Source: Symbiodinium kawagutii
Lineage: Eukaryota > Sar > Dinophyceae > Suessiales > Symbiodiniaceae
Length of the DNA stretch: 64,000 nt
NCBI GenBank assembly: GCA_009767595.1
Contig: VSDK01020396.1
Coordinates: 1 to 64,000, forward strand
Reading direction: 5' to 3'
Shown one piece after another: positions 58,890 through 64,000 of this stretch. The notes under the pieces were generated by a model, which worked only from the letters and a program-made list of their open reading frames with translations, did not search any database and was not told where the DNA came from. The translations under genes and the position numbers were made by a program. Each line of letters starts with the position of its first letter. Position 1 is the stretch's first letter.

Positions 58890-59640
58890 AGTTGAGAATG
58901 TTGAATGATAGTATCAACGATGGTCGATCATATGGGATTATGAACAACGAGAACGCGCAAACATGGTTGATTTGTGATTTGAATATCACATCTTAGTTGG
59001 CTCAAGCATCTCCGACTCGGAACGACATGTGTGTGTGTGTCAAAATTGACATCAGTTATACATTGACCAGGTATTTCCACTTTGTTGCCTCTCGCTACTC
59101 TCGCCACATTTTGTGATGCGCTACTTCGCGTGACGACTTGAGAGCACTGCGATGGCAGTCAGAGTGTCCCTTGACTCTGGGTGTCATCTCAGCGCTTTCA
59201 AAGCTGGATACTTTCGAAACTGAATAAAAATGAAACACATTGAAACACTATGGGCTGGTGAACCGTGCAGCAAGACAGGCGCAGAGTTCCCCCAGCAAGT
59301 GCACTTGCTTGATGGTCATTTTTGGTTGATAAAGACTCCTGGAGGGGTTACTTTTCTTTGGGCATATCAAATTTGGGAATGCATACTGCTTAGCAGGAAC
59401 AATGGCATCCATTGAGCAGGGGCTAGTGGACGGCACTGTCGGTTGGTTGATCCGTTGACTTAAGCTGCTTAATGAATCTTAGTCTTTGTTTTTCTCGGTG
59501 GGTTTATGACTGCTTGGTCGGGTATTGCCAGGTATCGTGTGGTTGCTCACAACCACAAAATGGATTGATTTGGTATTCCCTCACTCAAGCCACCAGCTTT
59601 GAACCAAGAGAGGCACCATTGTACGGGGCACCCTGCGATC
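58890..59640. other. No gene seen
   Basis: Short frames only; a (gt)n run at 59029-59041. Confidence 0.4.
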
Positions 59641-59654
59641 ATCACGGAACAATT

Positions 59655-59753
59655 TGATGTTTCCTAAAGTATGGAAACCCCAAGAATGGTTGGTTTATTG
59701 CTATAAATGGTTAATATGATAACTGGGGGTCCCCTATTTTGAGAATCCACCAA
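59655..59753. mobile_element. MITE-A copy 9
   Basis: Left arm gatgtttcctaaagtatgga then aaccccaagaatggttgg; right arm ggggtcccctattttgagaa then tccacca. Left arm worn, right arm good. Confidence 0.75.
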
Positions 59754-59759
59754 CTGGCT

Positions 59760-61760
59760 GGGGTAGCACATCTCAGGGGTTACGCTATTGGAACTACAGG
59801 GTTGGAGTCGGTAGCCGAGGTCGCAACTTTCCATCCAACAGGGTGCTGTGATACGAGAAATGTTCAACGCTCAGGCAGGGAAGGTGGAGGGGACAGTTCT
59901 GATGCTCCAAACAAGATACACTGCATGGCATTTTCGCTAAGATGGCCCCTGACTAGGAACCTTGCGCGGGATCGGTGGTATGAGGTACCCGTACCAGATC
60001 AATGGTTTGTGCTGACATCATCAGTGGTGTAGGTTCTATCAGTTGTACCTCTCAAAATTGGACCTGGCCACAAGCCAGATGAAAGCCAGTACTCTGCGCC
60101 TAGTTTCAAACTTGGAGTAAGCTATGGAAGTTACGGTCTGTAGGGTCCAGTGCATTCTTGATACGTCATACATACATCCTATTGGCACATGTAGGACACT
60201 ACATCATTCAGAAGACGTGCACCATTGAAGGCGCCAGTATAAACTTCTGCACCAATGAAGGCGTTGACCAAACCCACCGTAGAATCTCAGTCGCTGAAGC
60301 TGAGACTATTTGGACGAAGCAATGAATAGTCAACTCATGAGCTGCTTTTGCATCGTCTCAGCACCAGGTGGGGAATCACACGAAACAAATCTGCGAACCC
60401 TACTGGAAGCAGTGGGGTGTTTACGGCCAGAAAGATCCTTTTGAATGGTTTGATGCTTGGTGGAAGCGAGCTGAGCTGAGCTAAGCTGATTCCAATCATT
60501 GATTTCCCTCTTAAAGGTGAGCACTTTGAAAGGGATGACTGCGGGTCGGGTATGTGGATCCCTTATGTGATGAATCATCTTTCAACGGTCCAACGAGTTC
60601 GTTGTGTACGACTAGGCCGACCCGAACTAAATTTGCTCGGAGACCGGGCCTCATTGTCAAGAAGGATGAAATTGAAATCTACCAACTATTCATTTCAAGC
60701 AGGGCAAGTGGAAAACACAACAAGCTACGTGTTAAATGTTTTTATCAGTAAGGGATCTTTTTTCACAAATTCGGTGCATGAAAGTATGAACGAAAAGTCA
60801 TGACGGTTGTCCTGCTAAACAAGTCAGTTCCATCCAGCACCTATAGAAACCCCCAAATTTCCTTCGCTGCTGTACTGCCGACAATTCAAATGCCAGGGTC
60901 ATTCGAGCTTGACTTGCACCTAAGACATCAGTGAGATCCCATAACCTGTTTGTTGCGGCTTACTTGATAGGATCAACGCATGCTAAGGCCCACCCAGCAT
61001 TTGGGGCGCTTCTAGCTTTCGGAACCCAGCGAATCCCTGGATCAAGCCATAGGTGTTCCATCCGCTTGGATCGGGACAGGCCTAAGAATTCAGCACCTAA
61101 GATTTCTGTATGTACATGCAAAGGCTTATGAGTTTAGGAATATGTTTCAATAAGAACATATCATAGATATAGTTATCTTATATTATATATATATGTAATC
61201 ATCACTTTTGAAGAGTTTGTATTTCGATATTTGCGTAAGCACATGCCTGCAGGTTATCGTGAAACCATGTGGGATCTGCCAAAGCAGAATGAACGACTGG
61301 TGCTGCTAGCAGTCTAGTCACAAGGGCCTACGAGGGCAAAGATTTAGAAGCTTTGGCGTGCTTTGTTCCATGGCTAGCCTTGGGATACAACAGTAGGATT
61401 CTTCAAGCAGTGCAATAGCATCGGACAAGGGTCCTTGCCAAGATGTAAAGAAACACATCACAGTAATTTGTGGACATTCTTGGCTATGGCCATGCATTGG
61501 ACAGATTCATGTTTGCAGTACTCTTGTTACCTGATCATGTCAATGGGGGTCAACTGGAGGCATGCGGTTGATAGGCCGCTGTCACTAGTTGCTGGTAGTT
61601 CATGACTCCTAGTTACTGGTTGTCGCTAGGCTATTGTCACTGGTTGTCACTAGGCCATTGTCTTGTTTGTTAGATCTTCACCCAAGCTGGAAACGGTGGT
61701 TGCCGCACACTGGTGCTGAGTAACTGCCATAGAGCAGCACCGCACTAAGGGCAGTCCCGA
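59760..61760. other. No gene assigned
   Basis: Unique-looking sequence with short frames. Segments such as 60935-61080 (YLIGSTHAKAHPAFGALLAF) and 59930-60030 are protein-like but unsupported. 61570-61670 holds three to four units of gttgtcactaggcc / actggttgtc. Confidence 0.3.
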
Positions 61761-61847
61761 GGGCGTCATGTGTTTCTTGGACCAGTGGAGTGGTGGCTGC
61801 CCTTTGTCGAAGTACGCATCCATGGATGGAAACCAATCATGACCAAA

Positions 61848-61952
61848 TGGGCGATTCTCAGAATAGGGGTACCCGTAAATTATCCTATATTAGCTATGTG
61901 TAGTAAAAAACCAACCATTTTTGGGGCTCCCTATTTTGAGAAACCCCCAAAT
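61848..61952. mobile_element. MITE-A copy 10
   Basis: Left arm gcgattctcagaataggggt then acccgtaaattatcc; right arm aaccatttttggggctccct then attttgagaaaccccc. Both arms present. Confidence 0.85.
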
Positions 61953-62926
61953 TTGTGCAGGTAAAAATCCCAGCAATGAGTATCCTCTTCAGACTCTGCA
62001 ATGCTACATGCATACCAGCACCCATGCGTAGACGCATACTGTATAATTACAAATGAACGCACACATCATACCTGCACAATGCGCATGCATGCATACCTGC
62101 CTGCATTCAATCCTATGCATTCAATGGCATGCATACGTGCAAACATTCCTATACACATACGTTTTCGATGTTTTGGAGTTTAGCCTGCCTGGCTTTTGGT
62201 CACAATCAAACGGAGATTTTTTGTTCTCCTCAAGGGCTTTTATTCTTCTTACCCATGGGCTTGATGAAGTTGCCAGCAGGTGATTCAAGTGTTTTTGGGT
62301 TTTGAGTGGGGTATTCACAACTCCAAAGATATTTTTCTTCCGCGGGACATTGTTATGACTCAAATGGGACTGTCCAAAGATGCTGGCACTTCCAACGCCT
62401 TCCAATCATTCAGAAAGCATCAGGAGGTTTAACAGAGAAACCACTGTTTTGGCAACTCAAGCTGGTGCTTTCATCTCCACCCACAGAGATGATCTTAGTC
62501 ATTACAGGGCACAGACGCACCCAATTGATACACGTTTAATTGATTCGATTAATTCAATTGCTGTCTTCATGGACATTTGATGAATTGATGCACACACACA
62601 TGGTACAGTATATTGATGTTTTTGTTGGACATTTGTGTGCCCGACAGTTGATCCCGCCACAAGTATCATAAAGACCGCGCTGTTGCTTCAGCCATGTGGA
62701 TTTGAGCGACTCAGTTTGTCGCTTCTTCTGAGTGGTAGTGATTTTGCGAGGAATTTCGTGATGCGTCCAGACGTGTATGTGAACAAATGATATCAGATCT
62801 TGGTATTTATAAAAGCATTTGTCCTTTAAACAAGTTCATAGATATATGTGTATATTCAGTCACAATAAGCTATTAACATGTATATAAATGTAATCACTCA
62901 TGATATGTAATTCACATATGAATGCT

Positions 62927-63036
62927 ATATGGTGGTTTCTTGAAATAGGGGTTCCCCCAAATCATCCAGTTGATCAATCGTCATTAATAAGCCAACCATG
63001 ACTGGGACTCCCTATTTCAATCGAAACACCCATATG
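62927..63036. mobile_element. MITE-A copy 11
   Basis: Left arm atatggtggtttcttgaaat then aggggttcccccaaatcatc; right arm gactccctatttcaatcgaa then acacccatat. Ends are atatgg/ccatat. Confidence 0.85.
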
Positions 63037-63059
63037 GTAGCTGTTCAACCAGAAGTGTG

Positions 63060-63215
63060 TTGATTGATATCCCCTATCATTAACCGTTCTTAACCATACT
63101 TGGCCATTATAACCATTATTCATCATGAACCATTATTATCCACTATTCACCACTAGAATCATAACCATAATTAACCATCATATATCTACAATAATTCATC
63201 ATTCACCACTATAAA
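63060..63215 (+). repeat. AACCATTATTCA tract before exon
   Basis: attaaccgttcttaaccat, aaccattattcatcatgaacc, ataaccataattaaccatc units leading to the acceptor at 63260. Confidence 0.7.
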
Positions 63216-63260
63216 CCATAGAATTCCCCATAGAAAATCCCATGGTTTGACGGTCCCCAG

Positions 63261-63375
63261 ACCGCTCCCTGCTGGACCACGCTGGCTCCACCCCGAGGCG
63301 AAGTCCTCGTGGCCATCATTCTGATCGCAGTGGCCTGGACGATGCACAGGGACACCCTGGGACCAGGTCGAACAG
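63261..63375 (+). CDS. Candidate exon with two possible donors
   Basis: Acceptor gtccccag ends at 63260. GC-rich block; one frame reads RGEVLVAIILIAVAWTMHRD, a possible membrane helix, another reads SLLDHAGSTPRRSPRG and on. The frame is undecided. The 3' end has a tandem ccag|gtcgaacag|gtcgaacag, giving two GT donors nine bases apart (63366 and 63375). Flanked by ACCAT and GGTTA tracts on the expected sides. No family assigned. Confidence 0.4.
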
Positions 63376-63404
63376 GTCGAACAGAAGGCTGGTAGTCAGG
63401 CTGA

Positions 63405-63595
63405 GTCAATGGTTAGTTATGGTGGTTAAGTCATGGTTAAGTGATGGATCACAGTTAAGACATGGTGATACTTACAATGGTCAATGGTTGTTGTTAGAAT
63501 GGCAAAGTCATGGTTAGTTGATGGTTAATCACTGGTTCGCTAATGTTTGTTAGTGGTTGGGTCAATGGTTAGTGGTTGTTGGTGATGATACATCA
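63405..63595 (+). repeat. GGTTAGTTATGG tract after exon
   Basis: caatggttagttatggtgg, gtcatggttaagtgatgg, gttgatggttaatcactgg, ggttagtggttgttgg units. Confidence 0.7.
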
Positions 63596-64000
63596 ACTCC
63601 GACACATGGCCAAGATCTATGGGAAAACCCCGGTGATAGACTACAAGAGTTGTCAGCAGCCCAAAGTTGGCGTACTGTACAAGGAAAACACGTCGCCGTA
63701 TTTTGTTGATTCTATATCACAGTGACAATGATGATCAATGATCTTAGTGGGTTGTGCCAATGCGGCATTTGGCCATCATGCACCATTATGCAATCATTCC
63801 TGTGAATCATATCTTGTCTATAGTATCATTAGGCCCTGATGATTCTTAATATTACATATACATGATCAGTATATTGCTAATACTATCACACCAACCATCC
63901 AACTCTTGTGAGGCAACAATAGGCCCCCAAGCAGCATGGAGCATAACGAGAGGAGTTGGTCTGCAAACGCATGAATGATACTGCTTTTGTCCCAACCAGG

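Noticed and set aside
1..64000. rRNA, tRNA, CRISPR, bacterial operon or viral genes
   Set aside because: No direct-repeat/spacer array, no recognisable rRNA core or tRNA cloverleaf noticed by eye, and no polymerase, integrase or capsid-like frame. A covariance-model scan would be needed to exclude small RNAs.

Overview
The window looks like nuclear DNA of a dinoflagellate, most likely a Symbiodiniaceae-type alga; the genus cannot be told from sequence alone. The grounds are: very low coding density; coding sequence cut into exons of about 40-150 bases inside kilobase introns; introns that often seem to start with GC or GA instead of GT; many degenerate pentatricopeptide (PPR) half-repeats of the 'SACxxxxxWxxAL' type; dense microsatellites; and many short inverted-repeat elements. 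Every gene I can support is on the + strand. I see no rRNA, tRNA, CRISPR array or prokaryotic feature.

Region 1 (1 to about 9.4 kb) is mostly repeats with four isolated GC-rich exon candidates (2533, 3820, 5315 and about 8010), not assignable to a family. Region 2 (9.47-25.08 kb) holds one gene I could rebuild exon by exon: a serine hydrolase of the FSH1 (alpha/beta-hydrolase) family with nine exons. Motif order and reading phase agree across the proposed junctions; the Ser, Asp and His of the triad lie in exons 5, 8 and 9. Its introns carry a 54-bp minisatellite, a (TATG)n block and a large AT-rich palindromic structure (18.1-20.06 kb). Region 3 (about 27 to 56 kb) holds about twenty short + strand exons each encoding part of a PPR, so one or two long organelle-RNA-binding PPR genes. 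Their exon borders are provisional and not all phases agree.

Region 4 (49.46-51.54 kb) stands out: an uninterrupted reading region lying between PPR exons, possibly nested in a PPR intron. It encodes an N-terminal BTB/T1 (KCTD-like) domain, about 51 tandem ten-residue repeats arranged as 40-residue (120-bp) supermodules, and a hydrophobic two-helix C-terminus. One repeat unit is 25 bases instead of 30, which breaks the frame once at about 49887. Region 5 (about 56.1-64 kb) is mostly repeats, with a weak exon at 63261.

Two larger patterns cut across the window. First, several families of 100-180 bp terminal-inverted-repeat elements (here called MITE-A, -B and -C, plus one Stowaway-like copy) recur many times. 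Second, sequence just upstream of many exons is a degenerate ACCATTAACCA-type tract and sequence just downstream is its complement, a TGGTTAATGG-type tract, so many introns begin and end with complementary low-complexity sequence. This predicts gene strand and may bring intron ends together.
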